Assembly (NCBI RefSeq): GCF_042242105.1
Contig: NC_092035.1
Span: forward strand, 11,624,477 to 11,688,476
Direction: 5' to 3'
Length of the DNA: 64,000 nt
Source: Pempheris klunzingeri
Taxonomy: Eukaryota; Chordata; Actinopteri; Acropomatiformes; Pempheridae
Program-made: the position numbers and the translations under genes
The notes under the pieces: generated by a model
Told to the model about the DNA's origin: nothing
What the model saw: the letters and a program-made list of their open reading frames with translations, nothing else
The model's database searches: none
Shown here: in pieces, positions 28,793-41,767 of the stretch
How positions within the stretch are numbered: position 1 is the stretch's first letter
Layout: every line of letters starts with the position of its first letter

Positions 28793-29919
28793 ATCACTAA
28801 TAGTTTCCACTTTGGGAAGATGTTTCTGATTAACTAATGAATGATGCAGAAAAGAACACAAAAATATAACTTACCATACTCAGCAGGTGTGTAGTTCAAA
28901 ACCTCAAAGTCCCAGTTCTTGTAAGAGGCAAAACCCTGGTACATGTCAAACATTTCTCTGGTGAACTGCTGACAGATATCACCTGAAACCACGTAAACAG
29001 ATATCAATAACTTCCTGCATGTTGTTGTTGACGCAGGCGTGTGCCAAGAATTGTTATCATTATAACCAGCAGCCACTTTTAGACTTCATACCTCCGGTCG
29101 TTCGTCCTGATACGACCTCCAGCACAACATTACTGGACTCAAGAGGGTCAGCGGGCACAAGAGCTCTGATCAACTGGAGAGAAAGAAGATACGCTCATTA
29201 ACGTGGCATCTTCTATTAAATATTCATACACACATCCAATAATGAATTTGTGCTCTTACATCTTTTCTTAAGGCCAAAATCCTGTGTGAGATTTGTGCTT
29301 CCTCCTCTTTCAAAAGCTGGGTCAGCTGTTCATCTTCATCTTTGGTACCAACTAAACCTAAATTTAGGGGGGAGACACAATATGGTATTTGCATTTTAAG
29401 ATATTTCAATGCTGCCTGCAACATAAGAGATGTTAAACCAAGATTAAAGCTAAATCAGCTAATTGAAAGCTGGAAATGCATGTTAAATAACCCTATTTGA
29501 TGACCACAATATTACTCACTGTGCAGAAATGACAGGACTTCCTCCAGCTCTTTCATGGCCTGTTCAACACTCTCAAACACATTTGCCACAGGCAGCAGCT
29601 GTGAGTGTTTCTTTAGGAGCACTTTTCTGTCGGACTCACTGAGGTGTTCGTGCTGCATCTTCTTACTGAGGTCTCTGTAGTCCTCCACGAGCCCCTGAAG
29701 GTACCTCCTAACCGATTCATTCTGGTACAAGTCCCCCAAATCACTGTGACACAGGCGTTTAGGTGCTGCTGCGCCCCAGCGCTGCACCTCTGTGATGTTA
29801 GCATGCTTCAGACAGCTGTGTCCTGTTAACGTCCTCCACCCTCCTCTTCTTCTTCCTGTGCTGCTGTGAACTACACGGCTACACAAAGAGCACAGCCGAA
29901 CCGAACGAGTAACGAGCAT
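24535..29919 (-). CDS. MTRF1: Mitochondrial peptide chain release factor 1 homologue (mtRF1)
   Basis: mtRF1 acts on the mitochondrial ribosome during translation termination or rescue. Exons on the minus strand: 29520-29919, 29260-29357, 29092-29173, 28875-28982, 25420-25592, 25191-25308, 24956-25092, 24773-24871, 24535-24672. The sum is 450 residues (human 445). The arginine-rich, acid-poor N-terminus is a likely mitochondrial targeting peptide. The codon-recognition loop reads PEVGLSS at 261-267, the form that separates mtRF1 from mtRF1a (MTRF1L). The peptidyl-tRNA hydrolysis motif GGQ is at 308-310, followed by SVNTTDSAV instead of the common HVN. The start is the first ATG (29919). The donor after exon 7 appears to be GA instead of GT (24955-24954). 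A LINE fills the intron at 25593-28874. Confidence 0.93.
24954..24955 (-). other. MTRF1: Apparent GA splice donor in MTRF1 intron 7
   Basis: The phase-correct exon end (CAG at 24958-24956) is followed by GAAAGT, where a consensus donor would read GTAAGT. The acceptor at 24872-24874 is a normal CAG. The nearest GT (24951-24950), four bases on, would shift the frame. Confidence 0.75.
26475..27020. repeat. Solo LTR with 4-bp target duplication
   Basis: The 546-bp insert starts TGTTACATTAG and ends GAGTTCTTACA. It is flanked by ACCA at 26471-26474 and 27021-27024. Its removal restores the LINE sequence in phase. A possible poly(A) signal (AATTAAA) is at about 26932-26938 on the plus strand. TG...CA ends with a 4-bp duplication fit an endogenous-retrovirus-type LTR. 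No internal genes remain. Confidence 0.85.
28731..28793. repeat. (TATC)n microsatellite, LINE tail
   Basis: About 15 tandem TATC units follow directly after the LINE 3' end. Confidence 0.95.
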
Positions 29920-30365
29920 TTGACTACATTTAGAGAGCAATGAGTAAAATAAACTAATATTCCTACACGTTGTTCAAGTGTTCACCACAACTGCTCAAGA
30001 TCAGCGCTACTGTGGAGAGCAGCAAGGGAGCCCGGATGTAGTTTGAGGAGAGAGGTCGAGGAGACCGAAGAAGTGAACTCTGGGAAATGTTGTTTCATTG
30101 TGTCGGCAGTTAGTTTCAATAAATCTGCTCTCACAGGCCCAGTTGCGTCAACAGTCAAACACTAGTGTTATTTTCTGTCACTAAGCATGTTAAACTTATT
30201 AATATCATTTATCATATTCATAGGCTATAAAGGTCTGGCATTTACACCAGTTAGCAATGTTAGCTAGCTAGCATTAAACGTTTGCCTAAAATGTGCAACA
30301 GTAGGCCACAGATCAGGCTAACCAACGTTTGACGTTAGCTAACGTAGCTAACTGATGCTAACAAA
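29920..30365. promoter_or_regulatory. Bidirectional promoter between MTRF1 and CCDC122
   Basis: The two start codons face away from each other with 446 bp between them. GC-richer DNA lies at about 29990-30090. It includes an ETS-like CCCGGATGTAG (30033-30043) and a ZNF143/Staf-like element, CTGGGAAATGTTGT (30081-30094). There is no TATA box near either gene, as is usual for shared housekeeping promoters. Transcription starts are not determined. Confidence 0.6.
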
Positions 30366-32595
30366 ATGTCAAACTTAAGAGCCAACGAAGAAGGTAATGT
30401 CAAGATGATATTAACGAGTTAAATATATATGTAAATGAATGAAATTATGTTTGAGTGTTTACTGACCCCTTGAAATGAGATTTAACAATAACTGAAAAAA
30501 ATGTATTAGCATTTTATTAGCTAATCTTAGCTCAATTATCTGTTGAAGCCTTTAACTTTAGCTGGCACACAATTATCTTTTTGTGGTAGTTAATGAGTAG
30601 ATATAACCCAATTACCTATATGGTACACAGGATTATAAAGCTTTAACATCTTGTCATATCTTCAGGGTCATACATCTAATTATGCTTCATAAATGGAAAT
30701 ATGACTGAGCTAACCACATCGACAGTCAGCTGTTTTACCATAAAGTTTAATGCACTTTTATTGCCTGGCTCTCAGGCACACAGGATAAACTTGGCTTTTC
30801 ATTAACCAAGGCAGTGGAGGATGTCAGTGAACAAGGCTTCGCCCAGGCTGAGGCCCTGAAGGAGAAACAGAGGACGCTCAGCTCCCTGCAGGTTCACCTT
30901 CACCCCAAACTCATAGCTCATGCACACATAGGTAGCTGTGGCCATTAATATTTGCAATGTAGTTACAGAAAGTTTGTGATTTTTAGGGTGTGAATCACGC
31001 ATGCATGATAAGCAAGTTAATACAATTGATAGGAACATGTTATAGAAGTGTTTTTTCCACCCAATACACAAATTAGGTCCCGCTCTCTAAAAGAGCAGTG
31101 GGAGTGTGCCATTTACCTGCTTATATCAAAGGCCTTTACACATCGAACTTGTATTTTTGGGGGAGCAGACATCGATTTGATTGTGTTGTCGCCTTTTTCC
31201 AGGCAGCTCTCTCAGATGTCGAGAGGAAGGGTGAGGCAGCGCAGCAGGAGCTGAGATCTAAAGACAGGGAACTGCTAATGCTGGAGGGCGAGATGGAGCA
31301 CCTGGAGTGGCAGATTAAAGTCCTGCATGATCGCTGTGCATCCACCAGCAAGGACAACACAGAACTCCAGATTGGTATAAGTGAGGAGGAGGAGAACGCT
31401 CGCGTGGCACTGGCAGGGTTCAGCGCTTACCGAACAAAGATGGAAGGTCACAGAGCGGCTGCTTTGCATGCCGCGAGCCAGACGGAGGCCCGTAGAGAGG
31501 TGGAGGAGAAGAGAACGCTGGTCAGGATGCTGACACTGAAGAAGGAGGAGCTGAAGGAAGATTTGGAGAATCCAAATGGAAACGCAGTGCAGATGGCAAA
31601 GGTAGAGAAAACAAACTGGGTGATCATATTGAAATTTTAAGCTTTACACATCATGCTGTGTGTTTTTTGGTGAATGTTCTGCAGAGAGAGATTGCTGCTC
31701 TGAAGGGGGAGATCTCCGTGATGACGAAGACTGCAGCTGCGAAGAGAGAGCAGCTGCAAAAAGAGTTTGAGACTCATACAGAGTTAAAGAAAGACGTAGA
31801 GGTATTAAAATTAAACTGTGAACTTAACTTTTTATACCAGAGCTGCAACTAACTATTGATTCATCTACATACTGTTATCCTCAGTTTCTCAACCACATGT
31901 ATTGTCTAGAATAAACAACTGAACAAACGGCTCACCACAAGTATCTTATTTATAGAACACAAACATCTGATTTTGAAATATAAAACCATGAATAAAGATA
32001 TTAAACATGTAAACCCAAGGTCATAATTTGAGTTTCTGTTTATCCCTAATGAAAACTCACTAAACTCTATTTTATTTGTGTGTTTCCAGATCCAGAACAG
32101 GCGACATGAAGCCATCATCAAGCGCCTCCACTGCCAGCTGAGCAGGACTCACGCTGTCCACAGGTAGAAAGAAATGCAGACGCAACAGCAGTGATCATAA
32201 CTGTCTGTATTTATACAAGGAAGTGCTTGTGTGCTCTTATTTAGAGATGGGAATTGTTACATTCTAAATTTATAGAAAACAAAACCAGAAGGAAAGAATA
32301 GAATTGGCCAAATTGTACTTCTGTTGCTCTCCATGACAAAAACCTGCTAAAATCCACAAAATGAGGAGCAAATTTTGCTGCTTTAATGCGTTTAAAATGG
32401 GAATAGTCATTTATGAGACTACATAATCATTTACTTTACCACCCAGGAGGCTATTTGGAGGCAAACTGCTTGCAGTGCAATAACGTTCCACATCCTACGC
32501 ACGACTTAACTGTGTCTGCTTTTCTCAGGCAAATGTCCAAAGATATCTACCTAATGGAGAGACAGCTGGCTGAGCTGAAGATGAAGCTGGAGTGA
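30366..32595 (+). CDS. CCDC122: Coiled-coil domain-containing protein 122
   Basis: The molecular role is unknown. The protein is almost wholly coiled coil. Exons: 30366-30393, 30776-30891, 31203-31601, 31685-31801, 32090-32163, 32529-32595, all in phase, giving 266 residues (human 273). Recognition rests on the aligned blocks LVRMLTLKKEELKEDLENPN and RRHEAIIKRLHCQL near the C-terminus, plus the overall heptad pattern. Exon 2 uses the acceptor at 30775, because a closer AG (30784) would put a stop in frame. The start ATG at 30366 is the first in the exon and is upstream of a good donor (GGTAATG). Confidence 0.88.
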
Positions 32596-33600
32596 TCTCT
32601 GGACTCAGCGGTCAGTGGGCATTAGACTCTAGTGTCAGGCTGTGGATAAACATGGTCTATGATACCTGCGTGGGTCTGGTTGTTTCTGGAAGAATTGGTG
32701 CTGTTCCTATTATTGACCAACAGGGAGCAGCAGTGTCAAACACATTTCTGACTATCAGTTTCATTTTGTCACAAGATGTTCACTCAGTTGTTCTACAGCA
32801 GGTAGAAATATAATGGTGCTGCTGATTGTTTTGTCAGACAGGAAACGGTAAAAGTATTAAAATATATATCTGTTCTGGCATTATTCCATTTAGTTTATTA
32901 ACAGGACAGCATGCAGGAGTGTTTCGCTTTCCTGCGGCTCTTCTCAGACTAAATCAGGGGCAGCATCAGCAGGGTGACGGGGTTTTAGGTCGCTTTGTCC
33001 AGTCAGTGTCCGCCGCAGTGACCCATCTAGGACAAAAGCCAAGTGTCCGCTCTAACTGTCGATGTGATGATGTTTTGGTACACGCTGTTCCAGCTTCCGC
33101 TTCACTGGGTCGCTTGACAGCCTTCGAGGTGACAGTCCTACTGCCGGCTAACAAGGGCGTAACTGTGCTACTTCAGCCACAGCTCAGAACTAATTAAACA
33201 ATAAAACCGCCTTGTCAGAAAATTGCTCCACATTGTCTTGTATTGCACCAGCCGCTGAGAAACACTATAACTTGTGATATTAACTGTGTTTCCCTAATTT
33301 CCACATTTTCTTCACACCTGAATTGTGTCTGTTTAGACTGTATGTCTCTTTCACACTAGTATCTTGTTCACAATCTTTCTGTCATTCTACATGACCTTGT
33401 AAATGTTTAGACCACACGGCACGTGTTTGTGGTTAAAATGAAATGTAAATTTAAGAACAGGATAACAATGTGTGGGTACTTTTTTCTCTTTTTGTGCAGA
33501 TTATCTCTCATGCTGAAAGATTTGTGTTCATTTGTGGGAAAAGTTCTAAGTAATAAACTCTGTGGTGACCCTCAGTGCCTACGCCTTTAGTTTAACAGTC
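32596..33600 (+). other. CCDC122: CCDC122 3' UTR and downstream
   Basis: Candidate poly(A) signals AATAAA are at 33200-33205 and 33552-33557. Open frames here (for example 32826-33197) show no family likeness. Confidence 0.55.
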
Positions 33601-35933
33601 AGGGAGTCTGGTTGAATGTGTGGAAAGTAAAGGACAACGTCATGAATTTCCCAAAAGCTGGGACTGTTTTCATTACCCACTCATCCACAAATTGTAGTTT
33701 AGTGGGCCATTTCCTTAAAGGTGCACTGGGGGAGTCAGTCCAGCCTGCTGTACTGCAGCACTGTTCTGTCTGACTGACCTTATTAGCATGTTGTTCTCAG
33801 CCTAACGGCCCTCTGCTCTGCCCTGTGGACGCTGCTCAGCCCCCTCCTGTGTCAAAACACAATTTCAGACATGAAGTCATCTGTAAATGTGAAGAGAGCT
33901 GCCTAAAACGTCCTCTTAGAAAGGACAGTTCAGTATATATATATATACATATATATATATACATATAGAAACGTGCTGTAAAGTCACTGGCAGAGTGTTG
34001 AGTTGTTGAGTGCACACAGTTCCACTCCTGACAGCGTGACCTTCTAAAATACACGTGATGCGGTCATTTCTCCTCCACAGTTCGTTTTTGTCACACAAAA
34101 ATACAAACATGTTCACATGCATAGTGTATTTACCGTGCCTCCTCGCTGTGACTTCCTTTGTAAGAAACTTCCTAAATAAATCCGTGCCAATTAAGCCGAG
34201 CTAATGAGTGAATGAATTTAACACCAGCCCGTTACCACATGCTGTTTTTATTTATTTGGCTGCGACACATTTGTCTACTCCACTTTGGCATCGACAGTCT
34301 CTTCGAAATCTAATTGGCTGCTGAAATAGAGAACAAAGAAGGGGATTTACAAACAAAATAGACTGATGAACATACTGTAGGGCAAGTTAGAGAGTGTTTT
34401 CCTATAAACTACTACTATTACTCTGGTGTGTCCCCTGGATTGTAGTTTATTCATTTAAAACTGGCTCTCCTCCCTCTGAGAAACATCCCTTTCACCTTGT
34501 GTTCACTTTGTCTCGGCCTTCTGATGAGCCAATAAGCCGTGCCTGGCAAGGATCCACATAGACTCAGAGCTCTCTGCAGAATGATCTTGAGTCGATGCAG
34601 TGCCCTGTTTATTAACTTCTTCGGAGAACATGGTGGCAGGTGGGGGGAAGAATAACTACGCACTGTCGACGTCGAGCTAGAAATCTTCACCTTTAAAATT
34701 TCCAGTCTCTGCTGCATTTTTGTGTACACATCCGCAGCTCTGCATGCCTCTCATTAAGGTTGTGCATGATTAAATGTATCCGAGCGGCACCTTTATGACT
34801 GTTTGCACCTCCTCTGGCTCTCTGCCCATGTATATTGCGAGGAGGCAGAGACAGCTGACCCGGCTTGTATGTGAAATCGTTATGTGCATGCCTTTGGTGT
34901 TGCGTTGAGGGTTGTGTGTAATAAGTTGCTGAACACTTACTACTGTAGGCTGAGGTGTGTTTACTGCAGAGTTTGGCAGAGCTGCCAACTCTGCTGATGC
35001 ACCGGGGGGGCCGTGTTTATTTTTGTGGTTGTGAGCGTGTGTGAATCATCAAAACTGCACGGAAATCTTGTTTGGTCTCTATGATGCATGCATGCACTTG
35101 TATCTGTTAGCATTGGCATCGATTTCCAATCGGGAAATCCAATTTTGGGATGTTATCTCACCTGCCTAATGTGCGTGTTTGTGCAGGTGCATACTGGGAA
35201 GCTATCTCCGACTTCTGTGACAACTATTTTGAAAACAAGATAATCCTCCACTTATCTTAACATTACATCCATTGAAGTATCCGTCACGCTCTTTGTAGAC
35301 GTGCACCTGCTACTACAGCTACGCTGCCTGTCATTTAACCTTTCCAATGAGGAGCTGAGCGGCTGCGTCAGATTCGGTTCATCAGGGGACTTTTCCAATA
35401 AGCAAGTTATTTAAGTGATCTGAAAAAACAGGTCCCTTTACATGAGCCAAGGTTTCACATATGAGGTGCTCCCAGGTTTCACTGAGTGAAATCATTCACT
35501 CAGTAAGCTGCAGGGATCCTCTCCATAATGCTGCCAGACACTTAGAATAACAGTCTGAGCCTGTCAGTGGCAGAACAAGTTTTTAGTCATTACAGCCCTT
35601 TTGACGCCTGTTCTAAGCTGCCGATCCCAATAATTAGCTGATTAGTCTGTCGACAGAAAATGAAACCCTATTTAGAACTGATTCATTGTTTGGACCCAGC
35701 TCCACCTTCAGCTTGCTATTATAAAAAGCAAACTAAAGCCAGACATCTTCACACAACATGATTTTGCTTGAAAGTGAACATAAATGATTACACAGTTGTT
35801 TTCTGTTTAATGACTAATCATTTCAGCTCTGCCTCCAGTCCTTATCAGCCCCTTGCTGAGATCCTACCATCATCAACAACCGTCTCCCACCCAGCAGCTG
35901 GTGAGTGGTTGGTGGCACTTCGACGTAGCCGGT

Positions 35934-35981
<48 letters not shown>

Positions 35982-38900
35982 CACAATCAGCTGAGCTCCT
36001 TGCGTATGTAAACACACTGAGGAAAGTTTTCCTCTGTGACGTCAGCAGATTGAGAAAAGGTGGGATGAGCTTTCAGAGAACAAGAGACACTTCAAATACG
36101 CCCTACATGACCTTCCTCTCTGTTGGCTGTTGATCTGACAAAGTGTCGTTGCCCAGAGAAACATCCTGTGTCGGTATATCTCACTGCTACCTGTAATTGT
36201 TTTGCTTTATCTTTAGCTTCGTGAGAAGGAAGGGAGTTAATTTACCTCCCTTTGCTTGTACTACTGATTACTGTCTCTGTAAAGCTTTCCAGACAACTCA
36301 GAGAGTCTCACAAAGCAGTGATCCTGGTCTGGTCTGTGTCTGAGCAGGGAAAATAAGAGCATTGTTTTCGTGTGGGTAAGCAAATTAAAGAGAGGTGAGG
36401 GGAGGACATCCCTCAGAAGGCAGGGGAGGACACACAGGGGAAACCACTGTGACTCTGCTGGACTCTAATTGCTCCCATCGGTCCTTGTTAGACTAAACAG
36501 CACGTGAAAATCCTGCTGAGTTTGAAACGAACTTTAAACATCCTCCTTTATTTTCATGTTGCTTTAATCTGCTCAGATACACAATAAAAAAAGTCGGCAT
36601 GTGATTCATTGATGACTAAAATCCTCTTAAGTCCTTCTTCCGTTTAAAACAAGCCCACTGGGTCACCGGGGTAACCACTGAAGGCTAGTTTCCACAGGTT
36701 GAGAGCTTTGCCCTTCTCTTGGCATCGCCTGTGGACAGAAACCAGGTGAATGTGTTCGTGCTATTTTGGGGTGTGGCTGGGCATTAGTGTGAGGAATGTT
36801 TTGATTTGCACAGGCACGAAACAGCCCACGGTTGAGTGTGACTTTGCCTCAGGAATGTGGGATGAGAGAACATGACGAGGCTGAAAAGTCTCGCTTAACT
36901 CCAGGAAATAGCCCCGGCCACAAATAGATGTAATAAAGGAAACCTTTAACCAGCAAACATGCCCGTAACTGAGCCCCACCCTGATATGCACCTGGGCAAC
37001 GCAAACACACACACACACAAACACACACACTTCAATGTCCTGATATCCATAGCAGATGATGTGTGTTAAGACTCATTCAGTGACTCTAAACCCAGCATAC
37101 ATCATATAATACATGTGGGCGGCATGTATGTGCTGTTGGCTTATAGAGGCATGACCACTTGCCCCCACGCAGTGGCAGGAATTATGACATAAAGTGATTT
37201 ACGCAACAACACACAACAATGGATATACAGTTTATTGTATAGGATAGATCAGGTCCCTCTGCCAAATGTGCATCTGGAGGCGTGCAGAGTCAGTGCCTGA
37301 CACCCACCCACCCAGCAGTGAGTCATCTAGTAAGTGCTGCTCAGCATTTGGCCATCTTAAATCCTCCAACACGAATCATAGAAGACGTATTCAGACGTGT
37401 TACTCACCCTAAAAGCAGTAATTCTCTGTTACAAGTAAAAGACTTAAGAAAAACATGGAAGCATTATCTTCATACTGCACTACAGTAGTAAAAGTTCCCT
37501 GGCATGTAGTGGAGGAAGAGTAAAGTTAGCATGAATCAAGTAAAGTACAAGTGTCTCAGAGCTGCCCTGAAGTACAGGAATCAGCCTGAAATCATGCAGA
37601 GACACTCGTCACTTCGGTCCAGACTGTGTGATTCAGCATGTGTGTGTGTGTGTGTGTGATGGGCTAACGAACACATTACGAAGACGATTGGCATCATTTC
37701 TGCTGGTGAGGTTGTTGGTCGGCGTGTGCATGTTCAGGACACTGCAGCAGTGTGAGCATTGTACCACGTTTGGTGTGATGTCTGTGTAAGTCACAGTCTC
37801 TGTGTGCATTAAATATGTACGACACACAGCAAACAGCAAAGTCTCTGCTAAAGTTTGGATATGAGTGTGAAGCCAAAACTCACACTGTTCATATAACAAC
37901 ATACTGCACAGCTGCTTCATTATGCTGCTAATCTTCCTTGTTTGTAATCTGATCCAGATTTTTTTTTTTTTTTTTTAAAAAAGCCCACATGTCCTACATT
38001 TAGGAACACAAATTGGCATTAGCCCGGTGTCTGTATTTTGATCCCCGGCTGTAAAGTCACACATACCTTTCCCATTTCAAAGCAGCACACTTCTGGCACA
38101 CTACTTCCAAACAGCGAGGTAAATAAACAGTGCAATGTAGGACACTCCATACTTTACATGCCCAACCGCAGCACAAGAGATGAAGAGGCTGATTTTGCGC
38201 TTCTGCAGCAAGAAAGTAGGGCAGCTAGGGGGAGCAGCAGGGAGTCCCGGGTCACCCATTACATCATAAGAACAAGTGTGCGTGCTAGCAGGAAGGGGGG
38301 GGGCTTGCTCGGCTTGTTTGCTCCCTGTATCCTAATTGCAGACAGAATGGTAAATTATGAATGAAACTGAGAGGGAAGCAGTGGTGGGAAGGAGGACAAA
38401 CTGAAGTATCTCCTCTCCCCAGTTGTGTCTGTCTCACATGAAGAGATGGAGAAGCTCTGCACCGTCCTGTACATGCTGTTCCCTGTTTATTCCCCCGCAT
38501 GCAGCCACACACAACCAACAGCTGCAGTTTTAGCACTCTGCAGGGACTTTTTTCACAGGGCATTAAGCATCGCCAATGAAAACCGTGAACTCCATCCTCC
38601 CCCTTTACCGGCCCGCTTCTGTTCCTAAAACGACGGGGAACGGTCTTTTCTTCTAGACCTCATTGTTCGTTCGTTCATCACACATACATGCAGACAGACA
38701 TTATAAAACTGCCCTAAATGAACGGTTACATCTGGTGGTTGTGGTTAAGTTAAGTTTAATTACACTGATTAACTGACTCAGGTTGACATGAGGAGTCCAT
38801 GTTTGGTTTTCAGGCGCCAAAAAGGGAGATTTCCAAAAAGTTTCATGACTAAGCCGTTGACTATATGTGATGAATATTGTCTGCTGATACATTTGTGTCA

Positions 38901-41269
38901 CATTCCATGCAGACGCTTTCTAACTTCTCAGCCGAAAGAGGAAGCGAAGCTGCGTGAGCCCTGCGTGTTCTCCTTCTGTATTCAGATGTTAAAATCATCT
39001 GTACGTGACCTGCAAGCAACATCTGAAACACTGGATGGGAAAAACGGGACATTCACAGCAAACTCCAGGGAAATAATGGCCAACACTCTTTAAAACAGGG
39101 TTCCAGACTGAGATCAATGCATCGTGCTTGTTGAGAGGAGGCTTGTTTACCACTCAGTGCTGTTCACCACGTGTGTGTGTGGGTGTTTAGACACCAATAT
39201 TTGCCTTTTTCCTGCTGGTGTTGTTTTTTCAAAGGGAGCATCAGTGGTGTGAATGGCTGCAGGCCCCAGAAAGGAGCTCGACATATATAATAGAAAATCC
39301 ATTACAGCAGACATTAAAGCTCGTTTTGGCTTCGTCAGCCTCCCAGTTTTGTCATTATTTCACATTGCTGAGGTGTTTCATATCAGCATGTCAGTCACTT
39401 GGCGCCCACAGAGAGACCCCCCTCAGGAAATAATCCTTCAAAACACGTCACAGCAGAGGCCTCACTGTCTCCTCGTCTTTGTAACCAGCGACAGCAGCTA
39501 ATGTCACGTCAGCTTCAACACTTTGCATTGCAAAAATGATAAATGATATGCAGCTACAAAGCAGCCTGACAGTGAGCAGGTAAACGCTGAAAAGGCCGTG
39601 GTTTTCTTGTTAAAAGCACTCGAGGCCGACAGTATTTCACACGCTGAGCCCACGCTCGGCTGTATCGTGACTGCAGCTCAAACACTGACCCCTCCTCTGC
39701 TTTTGTTTGCCGTCTCTCAGAGCTTCGAGCCGTGCGTCTCTTTGTGCACATTTATCAGTCTGAGTCGGTGTGAGGTGTGCTAAGCCTCAATTCCCACATT
39801 TCTTAAGTTACAAATACAGCATTTGTGTCGGTGCTGGATGAAGGAGAGAAATAAGATCTGGTCGGACAAAGTTCTGAAGAGGCGAGATCAGACATGAGTT
39901 AGTCTGGAAGCTCGGGGTGTTTTAAAGCTCCTAGTGTGTTTTCTTTTGGGCATTAATGGTGACAAATGTACACTGGTGACAGCGTGAAAGAGTCGTGTTG
40001 ATGATGACAGATATTATTTGCTGATAAATCTAAATGCTCTATTTGCTTTTGTAAAATAAAACCATACAGCTTTTGTTATTATTAATTATGAAGTGATATT
40101 CACACTGAACCCTGGAGCTCAAAAGTGTTTCCTATCATTGCAACTGAATTCTCATTTATCGAGCACACAGTGGAGCTAATATCACCACTTTCTTTTTTAC
40201 GCATATAGCCGAGGAAGAAAAGGAATTTTATGTGATTTAACACTTAATTTCAATAACTGCACCCTTTATCTGAACACTTATAATATCTAAACACTGCTTA
40301 ATAAAGGAAAACCACTCATAAGCTGAAAAAAGGACGACGTCTGTCCGCCCACAGGTCAAAACATCACATTGTCCCAAACAGGCGACAGAAATGTTCTCCT
40401 GGAGAACATCAGAGATTCCTCTGTACTCTCCTACGTGAGAGACATTACACTGTATTCTTGCTATAACTATTCACGTGTCCCACGCCTGGCGCTCATATTT
40501 AATGCAGCTCTGCACCTGTTCTGTGAGAGGAGGACTGGCGAGGACCGTCCTGAGGGAAATATTAAAAACAACGCAAACAATGGGAATGTCTCCCGCTCTG
40601 TGCATTCGTGTTGGGCGGACACATTCTGATGCATGCATGTGTGTGTACGTGTCAGTCGGCTGTAAAACTGTATGGACAGACTGTGCTGGAACACACTGTA
40701 CTTCTCAAAGCCTAAAACCCCTCAGCTAAAGGGGGGCGGGCAATACACTGTGCTGCCCACAGAGGGGTTTGACCTAAATATCATCTCAGCATACGTCTGT
40801 ATCTGTTGGATCTTTGTATCTATGTGCTGTCATTCTGTTCGGAGGAGCGATTGTTTAACAGATCAATGTCTCCCTCCATTTTACTCGTCTTGCCCTGGTT
40901 TTCTTCTTTCTTGATGGAGAGCATCAGCGGCTCCATGAATAAATAATTCCATCTAAAGTACAGGCTGTCTTATTCTAGTAAAACTCACACTGACATTTAG
41001 AATTGTTCAAAAAAAGACAAACATAACCTCAACGCTGCCACTCCACGTGTCTTGTTTACTCAATATTCCTGCTTTTAGCAGCTTTTAACAAACACCATTT
41101 CCCATAAGCCCATAAGCCCGTGAGTGAGTGGAGGGGCCACGGCGAGTTCAGACATGTCTGTAATACCAGCAGGGCAGGAAAGGTGAACGGTGTGGACGTT
41201 TTATCACAGCAGAGAGGACTGCTAAAGTGGTGTTCTAACCTATGACCTCACAGGCTGCATGTGTCCTCA
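33601..41269. other. Gene-poor interval, first part
   Basis: No conserved coding exon was recognised on either strand. Simple repeats: TA/CATA at 33933-33966, (GT)n at 35936-35979, CA at 37003-37030, GT at 37638-37659 and poly(T) near 37960-37976. A possible copy of the dispersed AT-rich repeat lies at about 35585-35830. The LACC1 and SERP2 genes that neighbour CCDC122 and TSC22D1 in human were looked for and not seen. Confidence 0.55.
35936..35979. repeat. (GT)n microsatellite
   Basis: About 21 uninterrupted GT units. Confidence 0.95.
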
Positions 41270-41767
41270 GAGAGGAGGTCCTGATGAAGGACTGTCCTGA
41301 TGAAGGACTATATCAGGACCTCCTCCCTGAGGTCCTGATGAAGGACTGTCCTGATGAAGGACTATATCAGGACCTCAGAGAGGAGGTCCTGATGAAGGAC
41401 TATATCAGGACCTCAGAGAGGAGGTCCTGATGAAGGACTATATCAGGACCTCCTCTCTGACGTCCAGATGAAGGACTATATCAGGGGACTATATCAGGAC
41501 CTTCTCTCTGAGGTCCTGATGAAGGACTATATCAGGGGACTATATCAGGACCTCCTCTCTGAGGTCCAGATGAAGGACTATATCAGGGGACTATATCAGG
41601 ACCTCCTCTCTGAGGTCCAGATGAAGGACTATATCAGGGGACTATATCAGGACCTTCTCTCTGAGGTCCTGATGAAGGACTATATCAGGGGACTATATCA
41701 GGACCTCCTCTCTGAGGTCCAGATGAGGGACTATATCAGGACCTCCTCCCTGAGGTCCTGATGAAGG
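41270..41767. repeat. Minisatellite with 51-54-bp units containing palindromes
   Basis: The array has about ten units built from GAGGTCCTGATGAAGGACTA and TATCAGGACCTCCTCTCTGA. Units at 41468-41730 are 51 bp, a multiple of three, and are open in frame (MKDYIRGLYQDLLSEV repeated five times). The first units are about 54 bp. Each unit carries complementary arms AGGTCCTGAT and ATCAGGACCT around a short spacer, so single strands can fold into hairpins. Confidence 0.95.

Larger units (their letters stand above)
25850..28793 (+). mobile_element. Rex1-like LINE with RT core deleted, in an MTRF1 intron
   Basis: The ORF starts near 25871 with the AP-endonuclease domain ([48 protein letters not shown]). 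It is cut by a solo LTR at 26475-27020, then resumes ([24 protein letters not shown]) and continues through the linker to 27682. The segment that should hold the RT catalytic motifs is missing near 27815-27860. The C-terminal part then reads [16 protein letters not shown] to 28520. The 3' end is ATCAATAAAGTATT plus (TATC)n. It is antisense to MTRF1 and defective. Confidence 0.88.

Noticed and set aside
29920-29940. Extension of the MTRF1 frame upstream to 29940
   Set aside because: The extra codons begin with TTG. Nuclear genes start at ATG, and the first one is at 29919.
30784-30790. Nearer acceptor for CCDC122 exon 2
   Set aside because: It would place TAA in frame after one codon. The acceptor at 30775 keeps the frame.
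41242-41761. Plus-strand frames through the minisatellite as a repeat protein
   Set aside because: The open frame follows from the unit length being a multiple of three. There is no promoter, start context or family likeness.
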